64,000 bases of DNA from contig NZ_JAENHK010000008.1 of NCBI RefSeq assembly GCF_016595215.1, forward strand, positions 186,001 through 250,000, in the 5' to 3' direction. The stretch's first letter is position 1. Every line of letters begins with the position of its first letter. The notes below the pieces were generated by a model. It did not search any database. It was given only the letters and a program-made list of their open reading frames with translations, and was not told the DNA's origin. Below are positions 35,629 through 44,927 of the stretch, piece after piece. A program made the position numbers and the translations under genes. The DNA comes from Chryseobacterium paridis. Its GTDB lineage: Bacteria > Bacteroidota > Bacteroidia > Flavobacteriales > Weeksellaceae.

Positions 35629-35700
35629 ATGAATAAAAGAGTATTTATATCATTAGATTTACCGGGCGAAAGCGCCCTTTACGATATTTATTGTTATTAA
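35629..35700 (+). CDS. Possible 23-codon leader ORF of the pyr attenuator
   Basis: A complete small frame (ATG to TAA) starting MNKRVFISLDLPGE and ending in LYDIYCY. Its stop codon overlaps the first bases of the terminator stem at 35699, so a ribosome finishing the peptide would prevent the terminator from forming. This is the geometry of the E. coli pyrBI leader. The ATG lies within a few bases of the predicted transcription start, so translation would have to be leaderless or nearly so. Whether it is translated is unknown. Confidence 0.55.
   Translation: MNKRVFISLDLPGESALYDIYCY
35664..35677 (+). promoter_or_regulatory. GC-rich hairpin followed by U-rich tract (possible pause site)
   Basis: GGGCG (35664-35668) pairs with CGCCC (35673-35677) around AAAG. 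The next 20 bases of RNA are U-rich (TTTACGATATTTATTGTTAT), which would slow RNA polymerase when UTP is scarce. Confidence 0.6.
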
Positions 35701-35726
35701 GCGAAGATTTTGTCTTCGCTTTTTTT
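35699..35726 (+). terminator. Attenuator terminator upstream of pyrB
   Basis: A 9-bp stem (35699-35707 with 35713-35721), a 5-base loop and a run of seven T ending 21 bases before the pyrB ATG. A terminator between a promoter and its first gene implies regulated read-through. Confidence 0.88.
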
Positions 35727-35747
35727 ATGTACAAAAATTAAGATATT

Positions 35748-36638
35748 ATGTTTACGATTACAGAACTAAGTACCGAGAAAATCAACAGTATACTGACAGA
35801 AGCACTGGCTTTTGCTAATGGAAAAACTGCGAAAATTGAAGGCGAAGTTTTTTGTTCAAATCTGTTTTTTGAAGACAGTACAAGAACAAAAACAAGCTTC
35901 GATGTAGCGGAAAGAAAATTGGGTTTACAGGTCGTTCCTTTTGATGCTTCACATAGCTCAGTAAATAAAGGAGAAAGTTTATACGATACCGTAAAAACTA
36001 TTGAAAGTATAGGAGTGAACTTAGTCGTAATTAGAGATAAAAAAGATGGGTTCTTTGAAGAATTAAAAAATATTACTATTCCGGTGATCAATGGAGGAGA
36101 CGGAAAAGGAAATCACCCGTCACAATGTATGCTGGATCTGATGACGATCTATCAGGAATTTGGAAAATTTGAAGGATTAAAAGTTGGAATCGTAGGAGAT
36201 GTAAAACACAGCAGAGTAGCTAACTCAAATGCAGAAGCATTAAGAAGGCTGGGAGCTAAAGTTTATTTCTCAGGTCCTGAAGATTGGTTTGATGAAGGAG
36301 CATTAATTAATGGAACTTACCAGTCAGTAGACCAACTGATCAATGATGTAGATGTTTTAATGCTACTGAGAATTCAGCATGAAAGACACGATGCTAAAAT
36401 GAGTTTCTCTGCTTCAGATTACCATAGAAAATATGGTTTGACGAAAGAAAGAGAGCAGGCGATGAAAAAAGGAGCCATCATTATGCATCCGGCACCTATC
36501 AATAGAGGAGTGGAGATAGATACTGATCTTGTAGAGTGCGAACGCTCAAGAATATTCAAGCAAATGCAAAACGGAGTTTTCGCAAGAATGGCGATACTGA
36601 AAAATGCATTGGAAGAAAAAGGATTTAAATTTAAATAA
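35748..36638 (+). CDS. pyrB: Aspartate carbamoyltransferase, catalytic chain
   Basis: First committed step of pyrimidine synthesis: carbamoyl phosphate plus aspartate gives carbamoyl aspartate. The 296-residue protein has the carbamoyl phosphate loop [30 protein letters not shown] with the catalytic His, and [11 protein letters not shown]. There is no pyrI-like regulatory chain nearby, so it is probably an unregulated trimer. It leads an operon with carA and carB and is preceded by the attenuator described above. Confidence 0.96.
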   Translation: MFTITELSTEKINSILTEALAFANGKTAKIEGEVFCSNLFFEDSTRTKTSFDVAERKLGLQVVPFDASHSSVNKGESLYDTVKTIESIGVNLVVIRDKKDGFFEELKNITIPVINGGDGKGNHPSQCMLDLMTIYQEFGKFEGLKVGIVGDVKHSRVANSNAEALRRLGAKVYFSGPEDWFDEGALINGTYQSVDQLINDVDVLMLLRIQHERHDAKMSFSASDYHRKYGLTKEREQAMKKGAIIMHPAPINRGVEIDTDLVECERSRIFKQMQNGVFARMAILKNALEEKGFKFK

Positions 36639-36724
36639 TTATTGTAAAAAGTATTAATGTAAAAGGTATTCATGAAAATCGTTAGTACGTTAACACATGA
36701 ATACACAATACAACAAAAATAAAA

Positions 36725-37807
36725 ATGAAAAAGAAATTAATATTAGAATCCGGAGAGGTTTTTTACGGAGAAGGTTTCGGAGCAGAATTGGAAACAGCAG
36801 GGGAAGTAGTTTTCAATACCGGAATGACGGGATATCAGGAATTGATTTCCGACCCATCTTATTGTGGTCAGATTGTATGTATGACTTATCCGCTGATCGG
36901 AAATTATGGAATCAACCGTGATGATTATGAAAGTATTGAGCCGGCTATTAAAGGTCTTATCGTAAAAGAAATTTGCGATCTGCCATCCAATTTCCGTACT
37001 CAGATTACTTTAGATGAATTATTCAAAAAGAAAAATCTTTCAGGAATTTCAGGAATTGACACAAGAAGACTGACAAGAATTCTTCGTAACTCCGGAGTTG
37101 TGAAAGGTAAGATTGTGAATGCAGATGCAGATGAAAATACAACTGTAGCTGAATTAAAATCAACGACTTTCCCTACCAATCAGGTTGAGACGGTTTCTAC
37201 AAAAACACCTTACGCCAACCCAGGAAGAGGCTTTAAAGTAGTACTTGTGGATTTCGGTTCTAAATTAGGGATCATCAGAGAACTTTCTCAAAGAAACTGC
37301 GACATCATAGTAGTGTCACATGATACAACAGCTGAGGAGATTCTATTAATGAATCCGGACGGAATCATGCTTTCAAATGGTCCTGGTGACCCTGAAGACA
37401 ACCCTAAGGCTTTAGAAATGATCCAAGGTCTTTTAGGAAAAGTTCCCATCTTTGGAATATGCTTAGGACACCAATTAATAGGATTAGCTTGTGGAGCAAA
37501 AACATTCAAATTGAAGTTCGGACATAGAGGAGGAAACCACCCGGTTTTAGATTTAGAGAAAAACAAAGTTTCAATCACTTCTCAAAACCACGGTTATGCG
37601 GTAGATCAGGAAAGCCTTAAAGGAACCGATCTTATCGAAACTCACATCGCCCTAAACGACAGAACCAACGAAGGATTGAGACACAAAATCCACCCTTGCT
37701 TCTCCGTTCAGTATCACCCGGAAGCAAGCCCAGGTCCTGAAGATGCAAACTACTTGTTTGATGAGTTCATTGAATTAATGTACCAATTTAAAAATGTAAC
37801 AGTTTAA
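36725..37807 (+). CDS. carA: Carbamoyl-phosphate synthase, small (glutaminase) subunit
   Basis: Releases ammonia from glutamine for carbamoyl phosphate synthesis. The 360-residue protein begins KKLILESGEVFYGEGFGA. The class I amidotransferase half carries MLSNGPGDPEDNP, the nucleophile Cys in IFGICLGHQLIGLACG and the His/Glu of SVQYHPEASPGP. It follows pyrB by 86 bases and is separated from carB by an inserted small gene. Confidence 0.96.
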   Translation: MKKKLILESGEVFYGEGFGAELETAGEVVFNTGMTGYQELISDPSYCGQIVCMTYPLIGNYGINRDDYESIEPAIKGLIVKEICDLPSNFRTQITLDELFKKKNLSGISGIDTRRLTRILRNSGVVKGKIVNADADENTTVAELKSTTFPTNQVETVSTKTPYANPGRGFKVVLVDFGSKLGIIRELSQRNCDIIVVSHDTTAEEILLMNPDGIMLSNGPGDPEDNPKALEMIQGLLGKVPIFGICLGHQLIGLACGAKTFKLKFGHRGGNHPVLDLEKNKVSITSQNHGYAVDQESLKGTDLIETHIALNDRTNEGLRHKIHPCFSVQYHPEASPGPEDANYLFDEFIELMYQFKNVTV

Positions 37808-37817
37808 CAATAATCAA

Positions 37818-38180
37818 ATGATCAATTTCGAAAACAATTCTTTAATAGAAAAAACAGTACAGTTTTCCTTAGACGTTATTGAATTTTGTGAATTATTGGA
37901 GAGTCATAAGAAATTTGTTATTGCTAAACAACTATTAAGATCTGGAACAAGTATAGGTGCCAATTCATTTGAAGCTCAGAATCCATACAGTAAAAAGGAT
38001 TTTGTGAATAAAATAAAGATCGCAGCTAAGGAACTTGAAGAAACAAAATATTGGTTATACCTGTGTAAACACTCCAAAAATTATCCCTTTAATGAGAATT
38101 TGGAAACACAGATTGTAGAAATTGGAAAAATTATTTATAAAATTTTAAGTACTAGTTTATCAAAGGAGAATGGTGAATAA
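37818..38180 (+). CDS. Four-helix-bundle protein (S23/IVP family), inserted between carA and carB
   Basis: A 120-residue, all-helical protein of the 23S rRNA intervening-sequence (S23) family. Recognisable are the N-terminal LIEKTVQFSLDVIEFCELL, then AKQLLRSGTSIGANSFEAQN with the conserved SG-x-S-I-x-A-N core, and the helix KIKIAAKELEETKYWLYLC. Family members form pentamers and are encoded in rRNA intervening sequences or as free-standing genes; their function is unclear. It lies 10 bases after carA and 57 before carB on the same strand, so it is transcribed with the car genes. Confidence 0.9.
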   Translation: MINFENNSLIEKTVQFSLDVIEFCELLESHKKFVIAKQLLRSGTSIGANSFEAQNPYSKKDFVNKIKIAAKELEETKYWLYLCKHSKNYPFNENLETQIVEIGKIIYKILSTSLSKENGE

Positions 38181-38237
38181 ATATTGTTACACTGTTAAAC
38201 TGATAAATTGTTACATTTTAAAAGTATTAAAAAGAAA

Positions 38238-41200
38238 ATGGCAAAACGTACAGATATAAAAACAATTTTAGTAATCGGTTCTGGTCCTATTATCATTGGA
38301 CAGGCAGCAGAATTTGATTACGCAGGAACGCAGGCTTGTTTGTCTTTGAGAGAGGAAGGCTACAAGGTAATTTTGATCAACTCAAATCCTGCGACGATTA
38401 TGACGGATGTTGAGATCGCTGATAAAGTGTATATCGAGCCGATATCACTTCAGTTTGTAAGTCATATCATCAGAAAAGAACGTCCGGATGCTTTACTTCC
38501 TACACTAGGAGGTCAGACTGGATTGAATATGGCGGTAGAACTTGAGAAATCAGGGATTCTTGAAGAGTGTAAAGTTGAGGTGCTTGGAACGAAGTTATCA
38601 GCGATCAACAGAGCGGAAGACAGAGACTTATTCCGTGAGTTGATGAGAGAATTGAATGAGCCGGTTCCGGAATCTGATATTGTAAATACAGTTGAAGGAG
38701 CGCTTAATTTTGCAGAAGAGATCGGATATCCTGTAATTGTTCGTCCTGCCTTTACCATGGGTGGTACGGGAGGTGGGATCGCTTCCAATGAAATTGAATT
38801 GAAAGAGATCGCTGAATTAGGATTGAAATACAGCCCGGTTACTCAGTGTCTTATCGAAAAATCGATTGCAGGTTTCAAAGAGATCGAATACGAAGTAATG
38901 CGTGATGCAAACGACAATGCAATTGTGGTTTGTAACATGGAAAATATAGATCCGGTAGGAGTTCATACCGGGGATTCTATCGTGGTCGCTCCTTCGCAGA
39001 CGCTTTCAGACAGAGAATACCAGCTATTGAGAAATGCATCGCTGAAAATCATCAGAGCATTAGGAATTGAAGGAGGATGTAACGTACAGTTAGCTTTGGA
39101 TCCACACTCATTCGATTACTATATCATCGAGGTAAACCCAAGAGTTTCCAGATCATCAGCTTTAGCAAGTAAGGCAACAGGGTATCCTATTGCTAAGATT
39201 GCTGCTAAAATCGCAGTAGGACTTACACTGGATGAGATCATGAATCCGGTTACAGGAAAAACATACGCATGTTTCGAACCTGCTTTGGATTATGTGGTAA
39301 CGAAATTCCCAAGATTCCCATTCGATAAATTCGAAACAGCGGACAGAAGACTTTCTACACAAATGAAAGCAACCGGAGAGGTAATGGCAATTGGAAGAAA
39401 CTTCGAAGAGTCTTTACAAAAGGCTATCCGCTCTTTAGAAACAGGGATCAGACATTTAGGATTAAAGAAAAAGCAGGCTGAAGCGCTTACAGAAGAGGAA
39501 ATCGAAAGAAGAATCAGAGTTTGTGATGATGAAAGATTATTTATCATTGGAGATGCTTTAAGAAGAGGATATGACTGGGAGCAAATCGTAGAATGGAGTA
39601 AGATTGATAAATTCTTTATCTGGAAAATCAAAAAACTAATTGATTTCGAAAAAGTAATCGCAAATAATAAATTCGATAAAGAAATTCTTATCCAAGCTAA
39701 AAAACTAGGATTTGCAGACCTAAATATCGCTCACCTTTGGGAGGTAACACAACGTGAGGTTTTCAATTTCAGAAAAGAAAACGGAGTGATGCCGGTATAC
39801 AAAATGGTAGATACCTGTGCTGCAGAATTCGAAAGTGAAACTCCATATTTCTATGGAACTTATGAAGAGGAAAATGAAAGTGTAGTTACTGATAAAGAAA
39901 AGATCATCGTTCTGGGTTCAGGACCTATCAGAATCGGACAGGGAGTTGAATTTGATTATGCAACAGTACACTCAGTTTGGGCGATCAAAGAAATGGGTTA
40001 TGAAGCGATTATTATCAACAATAACCCGGAGACTGTATCTACAGACTTCTCGATCTCAGATAAGCTTTACTTTGAGCCTTTAACAGAAGAAGATGTAATG
40101 AACATCATCGAGCTGGAAAAACCAACAGGAGTAGTGGTACAGTTTGGAGGACAGACTGCTATCAACCTTGCTGATAAATTAGCAAGCCATGGAGTGAAGA
40201 TTTTAGGAACTTCATTAGAAGATCTTGACCGAGCGGAAAACAGAGATAAGTTTGAAAAAGCACTTCAGGAAATGGGAATTCCTCAACCTTTAGGAAAAAC
40301 TTCAACATCAAAAGAAGAAGCGATAAAAATTGCCAACGAAATTGGTTATCCTGTTTTAGTACGTCCTAGCTACGTATTAGGAGGGAGAGCAATGGAAATT
40401 GTATACACAGAAGCAGAATTAGCACACTATATGGAATTTGCGGTAGATGCGAGCCCGGAACACCCGGTATTGGTTGACCGCTACATCACCGGAAAAGAAG
40501 TGGAAGTAGATGCTATCTGCGACGGAGAAACGGTAGTTATCCCGGGAATTATGGAACACATCGAAAGAGCAGGGGTTCACTCCGGAGACTCTATCGCAGT
40601 GTATCCACCGCAGAATGTTTCTCAAAAAGAAATTGATACATTGGTTGATTATACACAAAGACTGGCAAAAGGCCTGAATGTGATCGGACTAATGAATATC
40701 CAATATGTTCTTTTCGAAGGAAATGTATTTGTAATCGAAGTGAATCCACGTTCATCAAGAACGGTTCCTTTCCTTTCAAAAATTACAGATGTACCGATGG
40801 CTAACCTTGCAACAAAAGCTATTTTAGGTCAAAAGCTGAAAGATCTAGGATATCAAAACGGACTGGTTCCAAACAAAGAAGGAGTATTTGTAAAAGTTCC
40901 TGTGTTCTCTTTCTCAAAACTAACAAAAGTAGATATCTCTCTGGGACCAGAAATGAAATCAACAGGAGAGGTTATGGGGAAAGATACCACTTTAGAGAAA
41001 GCTCTTTATAAAGGACTGATTGCTGCAGGAAGAAAAGTTCCGATGCACGGATCTATCCTTTTCACAGTAGCCGATAAGCATAAAGAAGAAGCTGCTGATC
41101 TGGCTGCAAGATTCCATGAAGTTGGATTCAGAATCTGGGCAACAGAGGGAACAGCTAAATTCTTTGAAGAAAAAGGAATTCCTTGTAAAATAGGATACAA

Positions 41201-41420
41201 AATCGGAGAAGAAAGTGTCAACCTTATCGACCTGATCCAAAAAGGAAAAGTACAGTATGTAGTAAACACTATGACGAAAGGAAAACAAGTTGAAAGAGAT
41301 GGTTTCCAGATCAGAAGAATGAGTGTTGAAAATGGAGTACCATGTTTAACTTCAATGGATACTGTGGAAGCTATTTTGAAAGTAATCGAAAGCATGACTT
41401 TTAAAATGGATGCGATGTAA
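38238..41420 (+). CDS. carB: Carbamoyl-phosphate synthase, large subunit
   Basis: A 1060-residue synthase that joins bicarbonate, ammonia and two ATP. The two ATP-grasp halves repeat the same signatures: [20 protein letters not shown] and [20 protein letters not shown], then [16 protein letters not shown] and [16 protein letters not shown], and [20 protein letters not shown] and [15 protein letters not shown]. The C-terminal 130 residues are the MGS-like allosteric domain. The frame extends to a TTG at 38208, but the ATG at 38238 ([10 protein letters not shown]) is the family start. Its product also feeds ArgF' encoded about 7 kb upstream. Confidence 0.97.
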   Translation: MAKRTDIKTILVIGSGPIIIGQAAEFDYAGTQACLSLREEGYKVILINSNPATIMTDVEIADKVYIEPISLQFVSHIIRKERPDALLPTLGGQTGLNMAVELEKSGILEECKVEVLGTKLSAINRAEDRDLFRELMRELNEPVPESDIVNTVEGALNFAEEIGYPVIVRPAFTMGGTGGGIASNEIELKEIAELGLKYSPVTQCLIEKSIAGFKEIEYEVMRDANDNAIVVCNMENIDPVGVHTGDSIVVAPSQTLSDREYQLLRNASLKIIRALGIEGGCNVQLALDPHSFDYYIIEVNPRVSRSSALASKATGYPIAKIAAKIAVGLTLDEIMNPVTGKTYACFEPALDYVVTKFPRFPFDKFETADRRLSTQMKATGEVMAIGRNFEESLQKAIRSLETGIRHLGLKKKQAEALTEEEIERRIRVCDDERLFIIGDALRRGYDWEQIVEWSKIDKFFIWKIKKLIDFEKVIANNKFDKEILIQAKKLGFADLNIAHLWEVTQREVFNFRKENGVMPVYKMVDTCAAEFESETPYFYGTYEEENESVVTDKEKIIVLGSGPIRIGQGVEFDYATVHSVWAIKEMGYEAIIINNNPETVSTDFSISDKLYFEPLTEEDVMNIIELEKPTGVVVQFGGQTAINLADKLASHGVKILGTSLEDLDRAENRDKFEKALQEMGIPQPLGKTSTSKEEAIKIANEIGYPVLVRPSYVLGGRAMEIVYTEAELAHYMEFAVDASPEHPVLVDRYITGKEVEVDAICDGETVVIPGIMEHIERAGVHSGDSIAVYPPQNVSQKEIDTLVDYTQRLAKGLNVIGLMNIQYVLFEGNVFVIEVNPRSSRTVPFLSKITDVPMANLATKAILGQKLKDLGYQNGLVPNKEGVFVKVPVFSFSKLTKVDISLGPEMKSTGEVMGKDTTLEKALYKGLIAAGRKVPMHGSILFTVADKHKEEAADLAARFHEVGFRIWATEGTAKFFEEKGIPCKIGYKIGEESVNLIDLIQKGKVQYVVNTMTKGKQVERDGFQIRRMSVENGVPCLTSMDTVEAILKVIESMTFKMDAM

Positions 41421-41443
41421 TTCTTAAAGAATAAATATACTTC

Positions 41444-41475
41444 AAAACCTCGTAAGGAAACTTGCGAGGTTTTTT
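41444..41475 (+). terminator. Terminator of the pyr/car operon
   Basis: A 13-bp stem with one G-U pair (41444-41456 with 41461-41473), a GAAA loop and a T run, 23 bases after the carB stop. Confidence 0.9.
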
Positions 41476-41577
41476 AATGAAAATTGAATTATTTGCATAA
41501 TTTAGACAGAAGCAAAAAGTTGGAAATACATTCATAAAGGAGGTAACTAAAAACTATTTTCAAACACTTTTATAAAA

Positions 41578-42177
41578 ATGAAATTTTTAAAATATTTTTT
41601 ACTGTTTGTTTTTCTTATTTTATTAGGGATAATTCTTTATTTCTATATTACTGTTTATTCAAAGCTTACTCCAGCGACAGTTGATTCGAACATTCGAAGC
41701 GAAAAGATATTTCGGGTAATGGATATGCAAAAGGAAATTATTAATGGAACCGAGATTAATGATTCAATCCCAGGAAAGAAAAGTTCAAGCGTTATATTTT
41801 ATGCAGATAAAAGACCTGAGACAAAGGAAGAGTTAGAAATGGCTAATTTCAATAATTGCAGAGCAATAAAGTGGCAGGGAAAAACCAGAATTAGAATTGG
41901 ATTTAGTTCAGGATTTAGTGGTGGTGGCTATGCTATAGATTATGTATTGGGAAGATTTAAATTGAAGCCATATTCTTTTACTGATGTAGTTCCGGATAAC
42001 ATTAAAGAACCAAAATATAAAATATTAAAACAAGATGTAACTGTAGACAAATTTTATTATAAAGTAGGAGATAGCATATATGGTAAAATAGACTTTATAA
42101 TGGAAAGTGAGGATTTTCCCCCGAAAAAAATATTGATTTATGGGAATGGATATTTTAGAACAAAACTGGAAGAATAA
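41578..42177 (+). CDS. Membrane-anchored protein of unknown function
   Basis: A 199-residue protein with one N-terminal hydrophobic helix (YFLLFVFLILLGIILYFYI) and the rest outside the membrane, most likely in the periplasm. The soluble part is beta-rich, with GFSSGFSGGGYAIDYVLG in the middle and KVGDSIYGKIDFIMES near the end. No family was recognised. It is preceded by a 157-base gap and followed by 82 bases before the Nudix gene. Confidence 0.65.
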   Translation: MKFLKYFLLFVFLILLGIILYFYITVYSKLTPATVDSNIRSEKIFRVMDMQKEIINGTEINDSIPGKKSSSVIFYADKRPETKEELEMANFNNCRAIKWQGKTRIRIGFSSGFSGGGYAIDYVLGRFKLKPYSFTDVVPDNIKEPKYKILKQDVTVDKFYYKVGDSIYGKIDFIMESEDFPPKKILIYGNGYFRTKLEE

Positions 42178-42259
42178 TTGTGCTGCTCTACAGAAGTGCA
42201 TTCCAGATAATGTGAGAAGAATCTAGCAAAGAGAGTAATCTTAAAAATTATTATTAAAA

Positions 42260-42655
42260 ATGAAAACAATTGACAAACTTGCCTGGATAGAAATAAAAGA
42301 CAAATCAATTCTCTCTACGAAAAGTTATGGAAAGGAGAAGTATTATATTCCAGGTGGTAAAAGAGAAGCTGGAGAAACAGATGAACAAGCACTAATTCGA
42401 GAAATTTATGAAGAACTAAGTGTTACAATTGATCATAATTCATTGAATTATATTGGAACTTTTGAGGCACAGGCACACGGGCATCCCGAGGGAGTAAAAG
42501 TAAGAATGACTTGTTATTCGGGTAACTATCTAGGAGAGTTAAAAGCAAGTTCTGAAATTGAAGAAATAAGATGGCTTACATATTCTGACAAAGACAAGAT
42601 CTCAGACGTTGATAAATTGATTTTTGACCACTTAAAACAAAATAACAATATTTGA
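42260..42655 (+). CDS. Nudix hydrolase
   Basis: A 131-residue pyrophosphohydrolase of nucleoside-diphosphate-linked compounds. The Nudix box is visible as GGKREAGETDEQALIREIYE followed by ELSV, containing the metal-binding REIYEE core. The Gly that often follows EE is replaced (EELSV). The closing part EIEEIRWLTYSDKDKI is also typical of the family. The substrate cannot be told. It is probably a single-gene unit. Confidence 0.9.
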   Translation: MKTIDKLAWIEIKDKSILSTKSYGKEKYYIPGGKREAGETDEQALIREIYEELSVTIDHNSLNYIGTFEAQAHGHPEGVKVRMTCYSGNYLGELKASSEIEEIRWLTYSDKDKISDVDKLIFDHLKQNNNI

Positions 42656-42838
42656 AAATATTATTGTTGAGTGAATAAAATCGATGTGATTAAATATTAA
42701 TTCTATCAAGTTTTTATGAGATCATTTTAAAAATAAATAATATCTGCTGATTTATTTATAAATTAGAGCGTTAAAATTCAAGCTGTTAATAATATTAAGA
42801 AAGAACAGTTGGAAATTTCACCAAATTAAAAAGTAACC

Positions 42839-43339
42839 ATGGCAGAATATCACGCAAAATCAAGCAATTCTTTATCTTTTGAGATAACAAGAGGTGATCA
42901 GTTAATTGGTAGACTTGTCTACAAAAGTTGGTTTAAGTTTAATGCTGAAGTAGAAATTGTGGATAATCTAACATACCAGATTGAGCCGAAAGGTTTTTGG
43001 GGAACAACCATTGAAGTAAAAGATCACGAAAGAGTTTTGCTAAAATTTCGAATGAACTGGAATGGCGAAATTGTTGTGCAGACCTACTTTAATAGTTTAA
43101 AGAAAAGCTATGTTTTTAAGCATAGAGGTATTTTTAAAGAATCGTTTGTATTAGCTGATGAGGAAGGAATTGAGTTTTTAGTGATGAAGCCGGATCTGAG
43201 ATGGAGTACAATGAATTATGAATATCAGATCACTACATCTCCAGCCTTTGATACGCTTTCCAATAAAGAATTATTGCTGATCAATTCATTGCATTGTGCT
43301 AATTATTACATGTCCATGATCATGTCATCAGTTGTGTAG
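42839..43339 (+). CDS. Conserved protein of unknown function, possibly tubby/LURP-one-like
   Basis: A 166-residue protein with alternating strands (SFEITRGDQLIGRLVYKSW, QIEPKGFWGTTIEV, LLKFRMNWNGEIVVQTYF), a pattern that recalls the LURP-one/tubby C-terminal-like beta-barrel, ending in a hydrophobic helix (LLLINSLHCANYYMSMIMSS). The resemblance was judged by eye only. It starts MAEYHAKSSN without a signal peptide and lies 20 bases upstream of a Crp/Fnr regulator, so the two are probably one unit. Confidence 0.7.
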   Translation: MAEYHAKSSNSLSFEITRGDQLIGRLVYKSWFKFNAEVEIVDNLTYQIEPKGFWGTTIEVKDHERVLLKFRMNWNGEIVVQTYFNSLKKSYVFKHRGIFKESFVLADEEGIEFLVMKPDLRWSTMNYEYQITTSPAFDTLSNKELLLINSLHCANYYMSMIMSSVV

Positions 43340-43359
43340 CCACATGAAAAGAGAAAAAC

Positions 43360-43935
43360 ATGGATTCCGAATTTGATAGTATTCTCAATCATTTCAGTCA
43401 ATATATTAAAGTAAGTGATGCCTTTAAGAAAGAACTTTTGGAGAGAATTTCCTATAAGACTTTCGAGAAAGGTGATCTGCTACAGGATGCTGATAAGATC
43501 TGTACAGAAAGTCATTTTATTCTGAATGGTTTGACCAGAACCTATTACCTTAAAGATGGAATGGAGATCAGCGAGTATTTTTCCTGTGAAAATGAATGGA
43601 TCAATTCTCCTAAAAGCTTTATAGAGCGCACAAAAGATATTTATTATATTGATTGCCTCGAAAAAACTCACACCTTTTGCCTGAAAATAAATGATCTGGG
43701 CTATTTATTTGACCATTTTCCTGAAATGGAACGGTATGCAAGATTATCCATGGGAAGTGTGTTTGGACACCTGATGGAGAGAATTACCTCTCAAAGATTT
43801 ACTACTGCTAAAGAAAAATATGAACATTTTCTTACAACCTATAAAGGAGTTTATCACAGAATCCCACTAGGTATGGTTGCATCCTATTTGGGAATTACTC
43901 AATCCACACTCAGCAGATTAAGAGCTGGAAAGTAG
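43360..43935 (+). CDS. Crp/Fnr-family transcriptional regulator
   Basis: A 191-residue regulator. Residues about 15-115 form a cyclic-nucleotide-binding-like beta-barrel (YKTFEKGDLLQDADKICTES, then FILNGLTRTYYLKDG), and residues about 150-191 carry the HTH (IPLGMVASYLGITQSTLSRL). The phosphate-binding cassette of true cAMP-binding CRP is not evident, as is usual in this Bacteroidota subgroup, so the ligand is unknown. It sits next to a BAAT-type hydrolase that may be its target. Confidence 0.9.
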   Translation: MDSEFDSILNHFSQYIKVSDAFKKELLERISYKTFEKGDLLQDADKICTESHFILNGLTRTYYLKDGMEISEYFSCENEWINSPKSFIERTKDIYYIDCLEKTHTFCLKINDLGYLFDHFPEMERYARLSMGSVFGHLMERITSQRFTTAKEKYEHFLTTYKGVYHRIPLGMVASYLGITQSTLSRLRAGK

Positions 43936-43974
43936 TTTTTGATCTAGAGCAAAAATAATTCAGAATGTCCGGGA

Positions 43975-43982
43975 TATTTTTG
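43975..43982 (+). promoter_or_regulatory. Possible -7 element (TATTTTTG) of the BAAT-type hydrolase
   Basis: Matches TAnnTTTG and ends 12 bases before the ATG at 43995. No TTTG at the right distance was seen for the -33 element. Confidence 0.4.
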
Positions 43983-43994
43983 TAAAAAAAAACA

Positions 43995-44822
43995 ATGAAA
44001 CTACTTTTTAAAATTTTCTTTCTCATGGCTTTCTCATATTCACAATTGAAAGCCCAGGATACGATCCAATCAAAAAATACCGATGCTATTTTATATAAGC
44101 CTTCAAAAAATATCCGCGGCCTTGTGGTTGGGCTTGGAGGTTCAGAAGGAGGAAATGCATGGGCATCAAAACGCTGGCAAAACGTAAGAAATCAACTTTT
44201 AGATAGGGGATATGCTTTTCTGGCACTGGCCTATTTTGGGTCCCGACATTCTCCTAAACAGCTTAATAAAATTGAAATTCAGAATGTTTATACTATGATA
44301 AGCAAGGTGAAGAATATGCTTCCAGTCTCTAAAATAGCTATTATTGGTGGATCGAGAGGTGCTGATCTTGCCCTTCTGCTAGGAAGTTATTATTCTGATG
44401 TTTCGTGCATTATTGGTCTTTCTCCAAGCCATGCTGTTTTTCCGGGAAATACAGATCATTTCTCAACATCCAGCTGGACTTATGAAGGTGGGGAACTTCC
44501 TTTTGTTCCTGTGAATGAAGAGGCCGTTCCTTTTATGATGAAAGGACAGATAAGAAAAGCATTTGAAGCTATGTTGCAGGATAAAACATCCGAACAGAAA
44601 TCACTTATAAAAGTTGAAAATATCAAGGCTCCCATTTTGCTAATGTCCGGAACTGAAGACGAAATTTGTCCTTCCTCAGAAATGGCGGATAAGATGATAC
44701 AAAGGCTTAAGGACAGTGGTTCTAAATATCATTATGAACATATAAAATGGGAAGGTGGACATGCTGAACCTTACAAGCATTTTGATAAGGTTCTTTATTT
44801 TCTTCAAAATAATTTTGATTAA
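43995..44822 (+). CDS. Secreted alpha/beta hydrolase, BAAT C-terminal type
   Basis: A 275-residue protein with a signal peptide (MKLLFKIFFLMAFSYSQLKA) and an alpha/beta-hydrolase fold of the acyl-CoA:amino acid N-acyltransferase/thioesterase (BAAT C-terminal) group. The nucleophile elbow is IIGGSRGADLALLLG (Ser), the acid lies in LMSGTEDEICPSSEM, and the His in WEGGHAEPYKH. As a periplasmic protein its substrate is unlikely to be a CoA thioester, and no substrate can be named. Confidence 0.85.
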   Translation: MKLLFKIFFLMAFSYSQLKAQDTIQSKNTDAILYKPSKNIRGLVVGLGGSEGGNAWASKRWQNVRNQLLDRGYAFLALAYFGSRHSPKQLNKIEIQNVYTMISKVKNMLPVSKIAIIGGSRGADLALLLGSYYSDVSCIIGLSPSHAVFPGNTDHFSTSSWTYEGGELPFVPVNEEAVPFMMKGQIRKAFEAMLQDKTSEQKSLIKVENIKAPILLMSGTEDEICPSSEMADKMIQRLKDSGSKYHYEHIKWEGGHAEPYKHFDKVLYFLQNNFD

Positions 44823-44927
44823 ACAATGAAATAAGGAAGAGAATTAGGCTTTTAAAATAATCAAGAGCTTCCTCCTGTCGTCAAAATGTATATCTTTAGA
44901 AAGTAAAAATTAATAATTAAACACTAA

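Noticed and set aside
35629..35726. PyrR-binding element or riboswitch upstream of pyrB
   Set aside because: No pyrR gene or PyrR anti-antiterminator consensus is visible; the simple hairpin, U-tract, leader-ORF and terminator order fits translation-coupled attenuation better.
35738..36091. 117-codon gene on the - strand across the pyrB start
   Set aside because: It is an antisense shadow of pyrB, whose catalytic motifs are intact.
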